Positions 45,846 through 56,132 of a DNA stretch of 64,000 bases are shown piece after piece. Made by a program: the position numbers and the translations under genes. The stretch is taken from assembly GCA_000733415.1 (NCBI GenBank), contig KL662192.1:491005-555004 (forward strand). The letters run 5' to 3'. Within the stretch, counting starts at the first letter, position 1; each line of letters begins with the position of its first letter. The notes beneath the pieces are model-generated. The model was not told the DNA's origin. It saw nothing but the letters and a program-made list of their open reading frames with translations, and did not search any database. The DNA comes from [Leptolyngbya] sp. JSC-1. GTDB lineage: Bacteria; Cyanobacteriota; Cyanobacteriia; Elainellales; Elainellaceae.

Positions 45846-46757
45846 CTACTTTTTAGAGGATGACTTGGAAGATGGCTGCATCGGCTGGCCTTCTGGAATA
45901 GCATTAGTTCCATGTAAGCGCGGATCGCCTGGAGGCGGCAAATGCTCTTCGCTCAGGGGTTGGGGCTTGGCAACATACTGAAATTCGCCTTTACCATCGG
46001 GGGTTTGCCCTTTGGCCCAGCGACCTTCTCCGCTCTCCTCACCGTCTGAGTGGTTCCAGAACTGATAGGCATACTCGTTCTTGCCATATTCGTAAGCAAC
46101 TTTGGGAACCACTACATCTTCAAAGCCTTCTGCCTTCAGATCTTCAATGGCTGCTAACCACTGGTTTTGGTGCATCGTGTCGCGGGCAATCATAAAGCTG
46201 AGGTGGTCTCTCACGCCTGGATCGTCGGTCATTTCATACAGCCGTACCGCCTGCATCAAACCCTGAGACTCGGCATGCAGATTAGAGCGAAAATCGGCCA
46301 ACAGATTGCCGCTGGCAACAATAAAGCGACCATTCCAGGGAAAGCCAACGCTATCAGCCGGCATAGCACCGCCACCTGAAACAATTCCATGCTGCGGATT
46401 CATTGCAGCATTGATCGTGTCCGTAATCACTTCTCTGGGATTACTACCTCCCATCACGGCACCCACTACCGGATCTTTGGCACCATTCTCTTGCATTTTG
46501 ATCGGTGCTTTATCAAGTAGATAGGCGATCATTGTAGCCAGCATCTCGACGTGACCGATTTCCTCAGTGCCGATGTCTAGTAGCATATCGCGGTATTTAG
46601 CAGGGCCTCGGCAATTCCAGCCTTGGAAGAGATACTGCATCATCACAGTCATTTCACCAAAAGCACCGCCAACCAGTTCCTGTAGCTTTTTAGCGTAGGC
46701 GGCATCAGGCTTGGCAGGTGGAGTAAAATACTGCAACTGTTTTGCATGATAAAACAT
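45846..46757 (-). CDS. Manganese catalase
   Basis: A 303-residue dimanganese catalase that turns hydrogen peroxide into water and oxygen. The ligands known from Lactobacillus plantarum are in place: Glu35 in GGAFGEMTVMMQ, Glu66 and His69 in GTEEIGHVEM, then Glu163 in LHAESQG and His196 in DTMHQNQW, with the same 33-residue spacing between the last two. Length is normal, with a Ser/Lys-rich tail that looks disordered. The likely role is protection from peroxide formed in photosynthesis or on drying. It stands alone; the promoter lies in the non-coding stretch up to the region of 47.0 kb but could not be defined. Confidence 0.96.
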   Translation of the reverse strand: MFYHAKQLQYFTPPAKPDAAYAKKLQELVGGAFGEMTVMMQYLFQGWNCRGPAKYRDMLLDIGTEEIGHVEMLATMIAYLLDKAPIKMQENGAKDPVVGAVMGGSNPREVITDTINAAMNPQHGIVSGGGAMPADSVGFPWNGRFIVASGNLLADFRSNLHAESQGLMQAVRLYEMTDDPGVRDHLSFMIARDTMHQNQWLAAIEDLKAEGFEDVVVPKVAYEYGKNEYAYQFWNHSDGEESGEGRWAKGQTPDGKGEFQYVAKPQPLSEEHLPPPGDPRLHGTNAIPEGQPMQPSSKSSSKK

Positions 46758-47519
46758 CGAAGTTACCTCAATTCAACTTCAAACAGAGCTTGGACAATGC
46801 TGCAAAGATGCCTGTGCTAAGCAGGCAACAAAATAGAGCATTAGGTTTTCGCTACTTGCTTTTCTAACGTTTGAAAATAGTTGCTAAATCAACCGCAGGA
46901 GAGACCATAGGAAAACTCAATCCTAAGGGCGACTAAATGTTGAAATTGAGGAATTTTCGCTATCTCAATCTGAGTAAGCGAAGGTAAGAAGCAGTGTATT
47001 TGCGATCACCTGATTAGTTCATTCAGAAGCTGTTTGAAATGGGGTGGTTGTCATCTGAACACTCCCCTTAACCTCCCGGTTCTAGGAGAATTGGATATGT
47101 GCGCATGCGAATCAAGCTCCCTTCTTGGGATGCGGGTTAGGACCAGCAGTTATTACTTCGGCGGGGTTAGGGAATGCAGGCAGAAGCATACCAGCAGAGA
47201 TGTCCAAGCCTTCGCTGCCCCCAAACCCCCAAGATTGGGGGCTTTGAAGAGTTATGGGCGGGTTCCCCCAACTTTGGCTACCGTGTACACAGATCTCGAT
47301 TGCGAATCAATGCAAGGGGGATCCCCCTTTTCTGAGATGCCCGCAGGGCTATAATCCCCCTTATCAAGAGGGATTATAGCCCTGGTTGGTAGGTGCTGCG
47401 CACAGGCTTCGCCTCTTCCCCTTTACTTAAGGGGGTTAGGGGGGATCTTCGACTTGTGTGGACACCGTAGCCAACGTTGGGGGCTAGGGGGCATTCTTTC
47501 ACAGCTTCTAAATAGCTGG
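46758..47519. other. Non-coding region with mosaic repeat element
   Basis: No convincing gene; apparent open frames here are repeat sequence. The right half (47277-47471) is a mosaic of repeat blocks shared with 58112-58367. It includes a 14-bp perfect inverted repeat (AGGGCTATAATCCC at 47345 and its complement at 47370-47383), a strong potential hairpin. Confidence 0.65.
47277..47471. repeat. Mosaic interspersed repeat, copy 1
   Basis: Three blocks recur near 58.1-58.4 kb: one around ACCGTGTACACAGATCTCGA (47280-47299, inverted there), one at 47319-47363 containing TTTTCTGAGATGCCCGCAGG (same orientation), and one at 47439-47471 containing GATCTTCGACTTGTGTGGAC (inverted). Blocks are reshuffled between the two copies. 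CCCCC/GGGGG tracts dominate. Confidence 0.8.
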
Positions 47520-47756
47520 TTAAACTCCCCGCTTTCCCACCCAATTCTGGTAGGCATGGGTAAGCTGAATTTGTTCCCAAGTAGACAGTTGCTCCAGCTT
47601 TTTGGTCGAACCTTGGATTTGCAAAAACTGTTCCAGCTGCTGCCTAGTTGGAAGTAGGGTTGTTTGGCTTGATGTAATTTGTTTCCTCATAGCTAACGGC
47701 ACTGTAGGCTGTTGTGTTACGGAATGCGCTGTAGAAAAAAGATTATACGAAGACAT
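47520..47756 (-). CDS. Possible small protein of unknown function
   Basis: A 78-residue frame. Its C-terminal half (TRQQLEQFLQIQGSTKKLEQ, then WEQIQLTHAYQNWV) looks like a compact helical domain with normal amino-acid use, unlike a random frame, while the first 25 residues are Ser/Thr/Gln-rich and poorly structured; Met23 is another possible start. There is no signal peptide or membrane segment, and no clear ribosome site. No family was recognised. It lies immediately beyond the mosaic repeat. I rate it as likely but not certain. Confidence 0.45.
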   Translation of the reverse strand: MSSYNLFSTAHSVTQQPTVPLAMRKQITSSQTTLLPTRQQLEQFLQIQGSTKKLEQLSTWEQIQLTHAYQNWVGKRGV

Positions 47757-48487
47757 AGGTGTTGATTCTGGTTTTGTAGTTGTTTTGCGGTTGTTTTACG
47801 ATTTTCAAACGTTGATTGAGCAAGTCTTTACTCAACCTGCTCCTGGAAGTCCATCAGGGCATTTGACAAGTCACTTGATGCACTCTCATGTCGTGCATTC
47901 TCATGGATACTATTTCATGTAGCATCCTATGTAACTTTGTAGCTTAAATAAACCTGTGCTAGGTCAGCCCTAGAATAGATTTAAACCTGCTTCAGTCCTT
48001 ACTGTTTCCTCTATATCGGGGAAAAGCTATATCGAGAAAAAGACAGCACTACAGAGAGCAGAACACTGCTCAACGTCTTCCCTGAGTTTGTTTGAGCAAA
48101 GGGACACAGACAGACTGAAGGCTTTTCAGTTCACTTCAATAGTTAGCCCTGTAAAGGTTACCACATATGCCACCGCAAGCGCCACTCACGGTTATTGGTG
48201 GTTTAGACTATTGGCGATTTAATGTTTGCTGTTCAGCTGTACGCTTGTTAGAGTTGTATCGGTCCTTATGATGCGGCTAATACAATCTTTATACTAACAA
48301 ATTTTCTCTACTCCATGTAGGTTGCTCATGTAGGCTGCTACTGAGTACATACTATACAAGCCCATTAGCTTGGGGTTGCATCAGGCCAGGACGAGATGCT
48401 GATGAACTTCTTCTGCAGCTTCCGTTGATCCAGACCTAATGCAAAGGCACAGCTATCAATGACTTGAGCAGAGACGCTAAGCAATAC
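47757..48487. other. Non-coding region downstream of the porin gene
   Basis: About 730 bases in which I see no gene, RNA or clear regulatory site. It is AT-rich, with no strong inverted repeat. Confidence 0.55.
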
Positions 48488-50392
48488 CTAGAAGAAGAAG
48501 CGAGTCCGCACGACGCCAATGATCACATCATCGTTCTCAGCGTTGTGGTTGGGAGCAGTGAGCCAAATCACCCCTGGAGTAATATCAATATTGTCAGTGA
48601 GGCGATAGCGGTAGAAGGCTTCGATGTGAAGCGAGGTGTCGGGATCGGCTTCTCCATCGTTGACGCTGCTGTCAATTCGGGCTAAACGCGGTTCCATACC
48701 CACGAACAGCCCACCAATATTCCCTTCGCCACCCAAATCAGGGAACGATAAGCTACCGGCCCAAGTCCAAACATCGCCATCCCCACGCCCAATATAGCGA
48801 TGATGGGAATAGCCGACCCAACCGCCAATCGCCAGCCAATCGGTGATATCAATTGTGCCGGAGATGCCATAGGAGTTGGTGACTACTGGACGGTCAAAGT
48901 CGCTATTGGCCAGGTTACTCCCCGTGGCTAAGCCAAAGTCGGCCTCAGTAGGGCTGTAGGAGTTGATGTAGGTGAAACCGAGGCGGATGTTGTCGCTGGG
49001 ATAGACAATGACTTGCCCCAATGCTCCGTATTTGCCGTTAAACAAGCCGCGACCAGGGGAAGGATCTCCCGCATCTGGCACCAGATAGCCCAGGTTTAAC
49101 TCGACTACATCGCCGAAGAAATGCCGGAGGCCAAAGCCCGTGCCGCCTGAGTAGTTGTAAATTGGGTTGCGCAATGCAAAGAGGGAAACGGCTGTGCCGT
49201 CTAGATAGGGCGTCAGCTGACTTGAGGCATCCAGATCCACAAAGCCGTTGCCTGTACCGGCGAGATAGATATTGGTATTTTCGCCCACTGGAAACACATA
49301 GCGCAGCAAGGCCAGATTGACTTCATTCTCACTGTCGCCGTCAAATTCAATTCGGCCTTCGTTAGTGCCCAGAACACCGCTATTGGTGCCGCCCAGCGGT
49401 TCAACGTTGCTGGCCTGGAGCCGAGTTGTGAGCAGATCTTCGCCGGTGAAGCTGGTTTGCAGATTTAGCCGCACCCGGTAGCCAAACGTCGGATTGCGGG
49501 GCGCATCTTCGCCGTCGGCACTGTCGCCAGCTGCCACTCCAATCAGGCCAAAAATGGTCTCGCCTTCGAGCTTGGTCGTAGTCGAGAACTGGTTGGCTTC
49601 TAGTTCGGCTGTGCGGGCTTCTAGCGTATCGACCCGTCCGCGCAGGGCTGTGAGTTCTGCCGCAAATTCTTCTTGCAGGCGTTGCAGCGTCGCCAGGTCT
49701 TCCTGAGTCGCGAAGTTGACCGTGCTGGCCGCAATGAGTTCGCTGATCCGATCCAAACAGGCGTTGAGGCCGGCGGCGAACTCGTAGCGACTGAGAGCAC
49801 GATTGCCGCGATAGGTCTGATCGGGATAGCCTACGATACAGCCATAGCGTTCTACCAAGGATTGCAATGCCTGGTAAGCCCAGTCAGTTGGCTGCACATC
49901 GGACAACTGATCTACGGATGTGACCTGGCCGATACTGGAGGGGCTTGACAAACTATTAACCCCAGCCCCTGTAGTTTGTGTAGTAGTCCCTGTAGCAGTT
50001 CCTGTAGCAGCCTCTGTGACAGTTTCTGTAGTAACACTAGCTGTTGATTGCGCTAATTGTACAGATTCTCCTAGTTGCGCTACCGGCATCCTGGTTTCTG
50101 TAGGGACAGGTTCAGGCAAGGGAGATTCTGACAGAGATTCCCCCAACGAAGCTGATAGGAAATCCGCGTGTTGCGAGGCAGCTACCGGGCTAACTGATTT
50201 GCTAGACGCTTCAGCAGAGGACTTTAGATTTACGGAAGTAGACGCATCTGAAATAGCGTTAGCCGGAGCAAGGGCTACTGGAGAATTTGCCGCATCCAAC
50301 TCAATTGTTGCAGCGAAGCAGGGTAGTCCACCGATTAAGGCAAGCGAAGCACTCAGTAAGCATGAGTACTGTAACTTTAGAACTATCTTCAT
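48488..50392 (-). CDS. SLH-domain iron-uptake porin (Som/OprB family)
   Basis: A 634-residue outer-membrane porin. It has a signal peptide (residues about 10-28), a long Ser/Thr/Ala-rich linker (to about 150), one SLH domain (about 160-225; SDVQPTDWAYQALQSLVERY and GYPDQTYRGNRALSRYEFA), a coiled coil (about 230-270; RLQEEFAAELTALRGRVDTL) and a beta-barrel to the final aromatic residue, RTRFFF. This order is that of cyanobacterial major porins, some of which are linked to iron uptake; SLH binds peptidoglycan and the barrel forms the pore. The Phe at the very C-terminus is the usual signal for outer-membrane insertion. The promoter should lie in the 1-kb gap upstream. Confidence 0.93.
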   Translation of the reverse strand: MKIVLKLQYSCLLSASLALIGGLPCFAATIELDAANSPVALAPANAISDASTSVNLKSSAEASSKSVSPVAASQHADFLSASLGESLSESPLPEPVPTETRMPVAQLGESVQLAQSTASVTTETVTEAATGTATGTTTQTTGAGVNSLSSPSSIGQVTSVDQLSDVQPTDWAYQALQSLVERYGCIVGYPDQTYRGNRALSRYEFAAGLNACLDRISELIAASTVNFATQEDLATLQRLQEEFAAELTALRGRVDTLEARTAELEANQFSTTTKLEGETIFGLIGVAAGDSADGEDAPRNPTFGYRVRLNLQTSFTGEDLLTTRLQASNVEPLGGTNSGVLGTNEGRIEFDGDSENEVNLALLRYVFPVGENTNIYLAGTGNGFVDLDASSQLTPYLDGTAVSLFALRNPIYNYSGGTGFGLRHFFGDVVELNLGYLVPDAGDPSPGRGLFNGKYGALGQVIVYPSDNIRLGFTYINSYSPTEADFGLATGSNLANSDFDRPVVTNSYGISGTIDITDWLAIGGWVGYSHHRYIGRGDGDVWTWAGSLSFPDLGGEGNIGGLFVGMEPRLARIDSSVNDGEADPDTSLHIEAFYRYRLTDNIDITPGVIWLTAPNHNAENDDVIIGVVRTRFFF

Positions 50393-51440
50393 TTTTTGAT
50401 TTAGCGATTTGAGGTAATTAATGATTTAGCAGAAACGCATGAGTTGGAAGCCAATGAGGATTAGAATTAAGTGGATTAAAGCAATGATCTAGCATTAGAG
50501 CGCCTGCTCATACTTAGCTCATACTTACTCATACCTGACTCATACCTGTACATCTACCTGTACATTAATTTGCTCATCAGGCTGTTGATCAAAAAATTGA
50601 TACAACACTAATAAAATATCAACCTAAACGCTCTAACTTAACTCAAAATACTATTGAGCGTTGTGACAACTCAACCGTTCATACGTTCATAAGTGGTCTA
50701 TGCACGATCCACGAGCGGCTGCAATTGAGGCAAGATTAGCGATTAGTTGATGAACCAAGAACCTATAGAAAAACTTGTTTGATCAAGTGGCACGGTCCAC
50801 CCAATCAAGCTGCCTAGAATAGGCTCAGAATCCTCGCTTAGGTTCTCAGGTATGTAAAACTTGATAAGAATCAGAGAGCAGACGTAACGCTTTTTCTTTG
50901 CTTCTAATGCAATTTATACTGCAATCTATACTGACCCTATATTGATTTTTTTTATTATTTCTCTATCTCAAGAGTGAATTGAACCTAAAGAAATCTTGCT
51001 AAATATGCTACAACCAGGCAAGAAATAGGTTATATTTCTTAACTTTTAGTCTATGTCTATTGATAGAAGTAATTGGAAAATTAATCATCGTAACTTATAG
51101 ATTGTAGGGGCTTGTATCCATAGATATACAGTGACGATGAAAAATTGCTAACACTTACAAACAATTTTTCTAAGTTTCGTATATTGTGTTTGATCTTGTC
51201 AAGTTCGCATCAAGTTCAAATCTCAATTTCTCCACCACTATCATAGATTTGATATTTGGTAGAGCAGTAGTATCTTTGATATAAACTCCATCTTGTGTTA
51301 CGCAACTGCATTTACCTGTTTGAAAAGTAGAGTAAATGCTAGCGGTTCATAGATTAACAAAATTGCCTTTGCTCCATTCTGGTTTCAGAGTGGTGAAATT
51401 TTGCATTAGGGTGATTTATTTCGTTTGTTATTAGGGAACC
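50393..51440. other. Long intergenic region between divergent porin and ABC importer genes
   Basis: About 1050 bases, AT-rich, with no supported gene. Near 50505-50565 the words CTCATAC and CTGTACAT recur several times in tandem-like fashion. It must hold both divergent promoters, but I could not identify specific operators. Confidence 0.55.
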
Positions 51441-52763
51441 ATGAATGTTCATCTATTGATTCGTAGACTGCGTCGGCTTTTCTCACATTGGCTATTTCAT
51501 CGCTGGCGCTGGGTTGGAGTCGCGGTTACGGTTTGTCTGGGCATCTTATTTGCCAGCGTGGCATTTTCACAGCAGCCGGTGCATGTCACAATGCTGACAT
51601 CCGCTTTAGATGCGGCTCAAGAGCGCCACATTATTGAAGCATTTGAAGCCAAAAATCCCGATATTAAAGTTGACGTAATCGAGGGACCGAATGCCTCTAA
51701 CCTAATTGAGGACCTCTATACGTCATCGTTTCTGCTGGGCGATTCACCTTATGATCTGGTGATGATGGATATTGTCTGGTTGCCCAAGTTTGCGGCAGCT
51801 GGGTGGTTGCTAGATTTGTCAGACCGGGTGACTCAGGCAGATCTGGCCGATTTTCTGCCTGCTGATGTGGAGGGGAGTCGCTACGATGGCAAGCTCTATC
51901 GGATGCCGATTCGCACAGACGCTGGCTTACTCTACTACCGAGAAGATCTGCTGCAACAGGCCGGTATCGAACCGCCCGAAACCTTTGCCGATCTGATTCA
52001 AGTCTCGCAGCAGCTACAAGACTCTGATATGGCCAATTGGGGCTATGTCTGGCAGGGTCGCCAATATGAAGGGCTTTCGGCCATGTTTCTAGAGGTACTC
52101 GCCGGCTCAGGTGGTTTTTGGATTCATCCCGAAACTAGAGAAGTTGGCCTCGATCGACCCGAAACCCTGAAGGCGATTGAATTCCTCCGCAGTACAATCA
52201 GTCAGGGCGTCTCGCCTCCGGGTGTGACGACCTATCAAGAAGAAGAAGCGCGCCGATTGTTCCAGAACGGAGAGGCGGTGTTCATGCGCAACTGGCCCTA
52301 TGCCTTGCCTTTGACTAATTCAGAAGATTCGCCAATCAAAGGCAACGTTGGGATTAAGCCAATGGTCCACGCTCCGAATCAAGAGAGTGCTGGCTGCTTA
52401 GGCGGTTGGGGATTGGGCATTGCCAGGTCTTCTCCCAATGTGGATGCGGCTTGGCGGGTAGTTGAGTATTACTCCAGCACCGAAGCTCAGCGCAATCTGG
52501 TGTTGAAGAATGGTTATTTGCCAACCCGTCGCTCGCTCTACACCGATCCACAAATCGTGCAGGAGTATCCCTATTTCCCCGACATGTTGGAAGTAGCGGA
52601 AAGTGCCGTATTGCGGCCTCCAGTGGCTCAATATGCCCAAGCCTCTGATATCCTCCAGCGCTACCTGAGTGCCGCACTGACTAATCGAATGGAACCGGAA
52701 CAGGCGATGCGAGCCGCGGCTGAAGAAACGCGCACCCTTCTGAAACGCTATGCCCCATCCTAA
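51441..52763 (+). CDS. Carbohydrate ABC importer, substrate-binding protein (family 1)
   Basis: A 440-residue extracytoplasmic binding protein with an N-terminal signal/anchor (WVGVAVTVCLGILFASVAF) and the family 1 pattern: VTMLTSALDAAQERHIIEAF, YDLVMMDIVWLPKFAAAGWL and KLYRMPIRTDAGLLYYREDLL, with EEARRLFQNGEAVFMRNWPY. This type binds oligosaccharides and glycosides such as trehalose, maltose, sucrose or glucosylglycerol; the actual ligand cannot be told. It is the first gene of an operon with two permeases and an ATPase. There is no lipobox Cys, so it may be held by its uncleaved signal segment. Confidence 0.9.
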   Translation: MNVHLLIRRLRRLFSHWLFHRWRWVGVAVTVCLGILFASVAFSQQPVHVTMLTSALDAAQERHIIEAFEAKNPDIKVDVIEGPNASNLIEDLYTSSFLLGDSPYDLVMMDIVWLPKFAAAGWLLDLSDRVTQADLADFLPADVEGSRYDGKLYRMPIRTDAGLLYYREDLLQQAGIEPPETFADLIQVSQQLQDSDMANWGYVWQGRQYEGLSAMFLEVLAGSGGFWIHPETREVGLDRPETLKAIEFLRSTISQGVSPPGVTTYQEEEARRLFQNGEAVFMRNWPYALPLTNSEDSPIKGNVGIKPMVHAPNQESAGCLGGWGLGIARSSPNVDAAWRVVEYYSSTEAQRNLVLKNGYLPTRRSLYTDPQIVQEYPYFPDMLEVAESAVLRPPVAQYAQASDILQRYLSAALTNRMEPEQAMRAAAEETRTLLKRYAPS

Positions 52764-52773
52764 GGAGAACCCC

Positions 52774-53679
52774 ATGACTGACACGATTCGGGCAAGAGAA
52801 CAGCGGACGGGCTGGATATTATTGATTCCGGCACTGTTGGTGCTGCTCTTGGTCTATGCCTATCCCATTCTGCGGTCTTTCTGGTTGAGCCTGTTTACCC
52901 AAAACTTGGGTACCGAGCTACAGCCGGTGTTTTCAGGCTTAGAAAACTACGGGCGGATGGCCCAGGATGGCCGCTTTTGGCAAAGTATCATCAACACTAC
53001 GGTCTTCACCATTAGCTCGCTGATTCTAGAGTTGATTCTGGGCATGGCAATTGCGCTAGTGCTAAATCAGGCGTTTCGGGGGCGCAGCACGGTACGGACG
53101 ATTGCGATTATTCCCTGGGCCTTACCCACGGCGTTAATTGCTACTACCTGGGCCTGGATTTTCAACGCGGAGTTTGGTGTGTGGAATGACATTCTGATGC
53201 GGTTGAACATTATTCCCGAAGGTCAGGGTATTAACTGGTTGGGCGAACCGACTTTAGCGATGATGTCGGTGATTGCCGCTGATGTCTGGAAAACCACGCC
53301 GTTTATCAGCATTTTGCTGCTAGCTGGGTTACAGTCGATTCCCGAAGATCTGTACGAGGCTCATGCCATTGATGGCGCATCTGCTTGGCAGAGTTTCCGG
53401 CAAATTACCCTGCCGCTGCTAATGCCACAGATCCTGATCGCTTCGCTATTCCGGTTTGCTCAAGCCTTCGGGATTTTCGATTTGATTGCGGTAATGACAG
53501 GCGGTGGTCCAGCAGGTGCAACGGAAACCGTCTCTATTTATGTCTATGCCACAATCATGCGCTATCTGGATTTCGGCTATGGCGCAGCGCTGGTGGTGAT
53601 TACCTTCCTGGTGCTGATTTTGGCGGTTGCCTTGGCTGCCGTTTTGCTGTCGAAAACTCGTACTGCCCTGAGAGGATAA
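52774..53679 (+). CDS. Carbohydrate ABC importer, permease (MalF/UgpA type)
   Basis: An inner-membrane permease with six predicted helices and the EAA loop YEAHAIDGASAWQSFRQITL, which docks to the ATPase. LLIPALLVLLLVYAYPILRS starts the first helix. The open frame begins at 52750 inside the previous gene, but AAGGAG before the ATG at 52774 is the clear ribosome site; it overlaps the stop of the binding-protein gene, so translation is coupled. The usual family name is MalF/UgpA/LacF. It pairs with the next gene to make the channel. Confidence 0.94.
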   Translation: MTDTIRAREQRTGWILLIPALLVLLLVYAYPILRSFWLSLFTQNLGTELQPVFSGLENYGRMAQDGRFWQSIINTTVFTISSLILELILGMAIALVLNQAFRGRSTVRTIAIIPWALPTALIATTWAWIFNAEFGVWNDILMRLNIIPEGQGINWLGEPTLAMMSVIAADVWKTTPFISILLLAGLQSIPEDLYEAHAIDGASAWQSFRQITLPLLMPQILIASLFRFAQAFGIFDLIAVMTGGGPAGATETVSIYVYATIMRYLDFGYGAALVVITFLVLILAVALAAVLLSKTRTALRG

Positions 53680-53682
53680 CCC

Positions 53683-54561
53683 ATGACCACGACCCATCCG
53701 TCTGCCTATCCTGCGGCCAAAACCGATCGCGCCTTTTCACTGCGCAAAGTATTGCTGACGATTGGTGTGATATTCGTTGTGGTGTTCAGCCTAGCGCCAA
53801 TTCTGTGGCAGGTATTGACGTCGATTAAAGTAAACGCTGACATTGCCGCGATTCCTAACGTTTACTTTCCCCGCCAGTTTACACTGCAACACTATATTGA
53901 AATTTTCAATCGGCGTCCGTTTCTCAACTACATGCTAAACAGCTTTTTTGTGGCAGCCACGTCTACGCTGCTGTGTTTAGCCTTGGGTACTCCGGCGGCC
54001 TATGCACTAGCACGGCTGCGAGTGCCGGGTGAACGGTTTATTCTAGCGCTGGTGCTGATCGTAACGCTGTTCCCCTATATTCTGCTGTTCATTGGTCTGC
54101 TGGAAATTGTCCGAGCCACTGGGCTGGCAAATAACTATCTAGCGCTGATCATCCCCTACACGGCAATCAATATTCCGTTGACGATTCTGGTGATGCGCAG
54201 TTTCTTTCAGCAGTTACCCCGCGACCTGGAAGACTCGGCCAAAGTAGATGGCTACAATACCTGGCAGATGCTGGTGCGGATCTTGCTGCCTCTCACCACT
54301 CCGGCCCTCGTCACGACCGGCATTCTCGCCTTTATCGCCGCCTGGAATGAATTCATCTTTGCTCTCACTTTCATTACGCGCGAGTCGATGAAAACTATTC
54401 CGGTTGCCGTGGCCCAGATCAGCGGTACTGCCGTGTTTGAGATTCCCTACGGTGCCTTGGCCGCCGCGACGGTCGTGGGTACTCTGCCGCTGGTGATCTT
54501 GGTGCTGCTATTCCAACGTCGAATTGTGCAAGGTCTGACGGCAGGTGCGGTGAAAGGGTGA
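53683..54561 (+). CDS. Carbohydrate ABC importer, permease (MalG/UgpE type)
   Basis: The second inner-membrane permease, 292 residues, six helices. Its EAA loop is LEDSAKVDGYNTWQMLVRIL, and TSIKVNADIAAIPNVYFP and AAWNEFIFAL are typical of the MalG side. The start lies 3 bases after the stop of the first permease, with AGAGGATA as ribosome site. The pair forms the heterodimeric channel. Confidence 0.94.
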   Translation: MTTTHPSAYPAAKTDRAFSLRKVLLTIGVIFVVVFSLAPILWQVLTSIKVNADIAAIPNVYFPRQFTLQHYIEIFNRRPFLNYMLNSFFVAATSTLLCLALGTPAAYALARLRVPGERFILALVLIVTLFPYILLFIGLLEIVRATGLANNYLALIIPYTAINIPLTILVMRSFFQQLPRDLEDSAKVDGYNTWQMLVRILLPLTTPALVTTGILAFIAAWNEFIFALTFITRESMKTIPVAVAQISGTAVFEIPYGALAAATVVGTLPLVILVLLFQRRIVQGLTAGAVKG

Positions 54562-54723
54562 TGTGGCTCTGGCTGACCTATGGCAAGGCTATGGCCAACA
54601 TAAGGGTGAAGCATTTGCCAAATAGTCCATAGCAGAGTCAGATAAATTTATCAGCAAATGTTTCGCCCCTACTGCATCAACCGAATCTGACATAATACCC
54701 AAACTCAAAACTTCCTAACGATC

Positions 54724-55863
54724 ATGGCTAAACTTGAACTCCGACACCTGAATAAAACCTACAGTCCCAAAGTGATTCCAGTTAAAGATTTAAGTCTGGA
54801 TGTGGATAACGATGAGTTTGTAACTCTTCTAGGCCCTTCGGGCTGTGGTAAATCCACGACGCTGCGGATGATTGCCGGCCTAGAACAGCCAACTCGCGGT
54901 GATATTGTGATTGGCGATAAAAAAGTTACCTATGCAGCACCGGGCGATCGGAATATCGCGATGGTGTTTCAGAGCTATGCACTTTATCCGCATATGACCG
55001 TGTACGATAACCTGGCATCTGGACTAAAGCTGCGCAAAATGCATTCGGAAGAAATTCGTCGCCGCATTGCAGAGGTAAGTGGTTTTTTGGGCTTGGATAG
55101 CTTGATGGAGCGCAAACCAGGACAGCTCTCAGGCGGGCAGCGGCAGCGAGTCGCGCTGGGTCGGGCCTTGGTGCGGCAACCGGAAGTCTTCTTGCTGGAT
55201 GAGCCGTTGAGTAACTTGGATGCCTTGCTACGGGAACAGGTGCGAGCCGAACTGAAGCAAATTTTTGAATCGTTGCATACGCCGGTGGTTTACGTTACCC
55301 ACGACCAAACCGAAGCGATGACGCTCTCCTCGAAAGTGGCCGTGCTGAACGATGGCTATCTGCAACAGCTCGATCCACCGCGCCGCATCTATACTCATCC
55401 AGCGAATCGATTTGTGGCTGGCTTTATCGGCAGTCCCCAAATGAATCTGCTCGACTTGAACTGTGACCGGGGTGCCGCTGTGTTAGGCGACTATCGGATT
55501 CCTCTGCCCACGGGCGCAACCCCACCGGCTAGGATCACGCTGGGTATCCGTCCAGAGCATGTAGAGTTAGCCAATTCGGATGTGAATGGGGATACCCAAA
55601 CGGTGCAGGGGAAAGTCATTCTGATGGAGAATTTAGGCATGAGTAACTTGGTCAGTATCCGCATCAGAGGTGCAGAGAATGTGACACTGCGTGCTTTAAT
55701 TCCTAGCGATCGCACTTGGCGCGAAGAAATGATTACTTTAGCATTGCCGTCGGAACATATCCATTGGTTTGATGTGGAGACAGGAGAGCGTTTATTCTCA
55801 GAGCCACTGCAGATACCGACAGCCCACCCCCAAACCCAACGGCTAGATATCCGCTCAACCTAG
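54724..55863 (+). CDS. Carbohydrate ABC importer, ATP-binding protein (MalK/UgpC type)
   Basis: A 379-residue ATPase. Walker A is LGPSGCGKSTT, the Q-loop FQSYALYPHMTV, the signature LSGGQRQRVALGRALVRQPE, Walker B VFLLDEPLSNLDA and the switch VYVTHDQTEAMTL. The C-terminal part (IGIRPEHVEL-type, here LGIRPEHVELANS) is the regulatory TOBE domain of the CUT1 family. A 162-base gap separates it from the permease gene, longer than in the rest of the operon, so it may also have its own promoter. A clear terminator follows. Such ATPases sometimes serve several sugar importers. Confidence 0.95.
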   Translation: MAKLELRHLNKTYSPKVIPVKDLSLDVDNDEFVTLLGPSGCGKSTTLRMIAGLEQPTRGDIVIGDKKVTYAAPGDRNIAMVFQSYALYPHMTVYDNLASGLKLRKMHSEEIRRRIAEVSGFLGLDSLMERKPGQLSGGQRQRVALGRALVRQPEVFLLDEPLSNLDALLREQVRAELKQIFESLHTPVVYVTHDQTEAMTLSSKVAVLNDGYLQQLDPPRRIYTHPANRFVAGFIGSPQMNLLDLNCDRGAAVLGDYRIPLPTGATPPARITLGIRPEHVELANSDVNGDTQTVQGKVILMENLGMSNLVSIRIRGAENVTLRALIPSDRTWREEMITLALPSEHIHWFDVETGERLFSEPLQIPTAHPQTQRLDIRST

Positions 55864-55910
55864 TGATGGTTAATACGCTAAGTCTTAAGGACAAGTAAAA
55901 CTCGGTAGGT

Positions 55911-55940
55911 AAAAGGGCGCTCTTTGGGGTGCCCTTTTCT
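55911..55940 (+). terminator. Rho-independent terminator of the ABC importer operon
   Basis: AAAAGGGC (55911-55918) pairs with GCCCTTTT (55931-55938) around a 12-base loop, ending in a T-rich stretch, 48 bases after the ATPase stop. Confidence 0.88.
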
Positions 55941-56132
55941 GGGTATATGGTGTGTTTATAGTGTTGTGTCTGGAGTAGCGCTACTATAACGGATACCAAT
56001 TAGCTTAACATTTCTCCTTTCACCCGACAGAGGTTGGCAAAACGGCAAATCGGTATGTTGAAGGAATCAAGTCTAAGACGGAGTTATATCCGTTAACACA
56101 CGATTTGACTCCATTAAGTTAAGGAAACGACG

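Noticed and set aside
47034..47354. 106-residue plus-strand frame
   Set aside because: It runs through the mosaic repeat, and its residues show no domain-like pattern.
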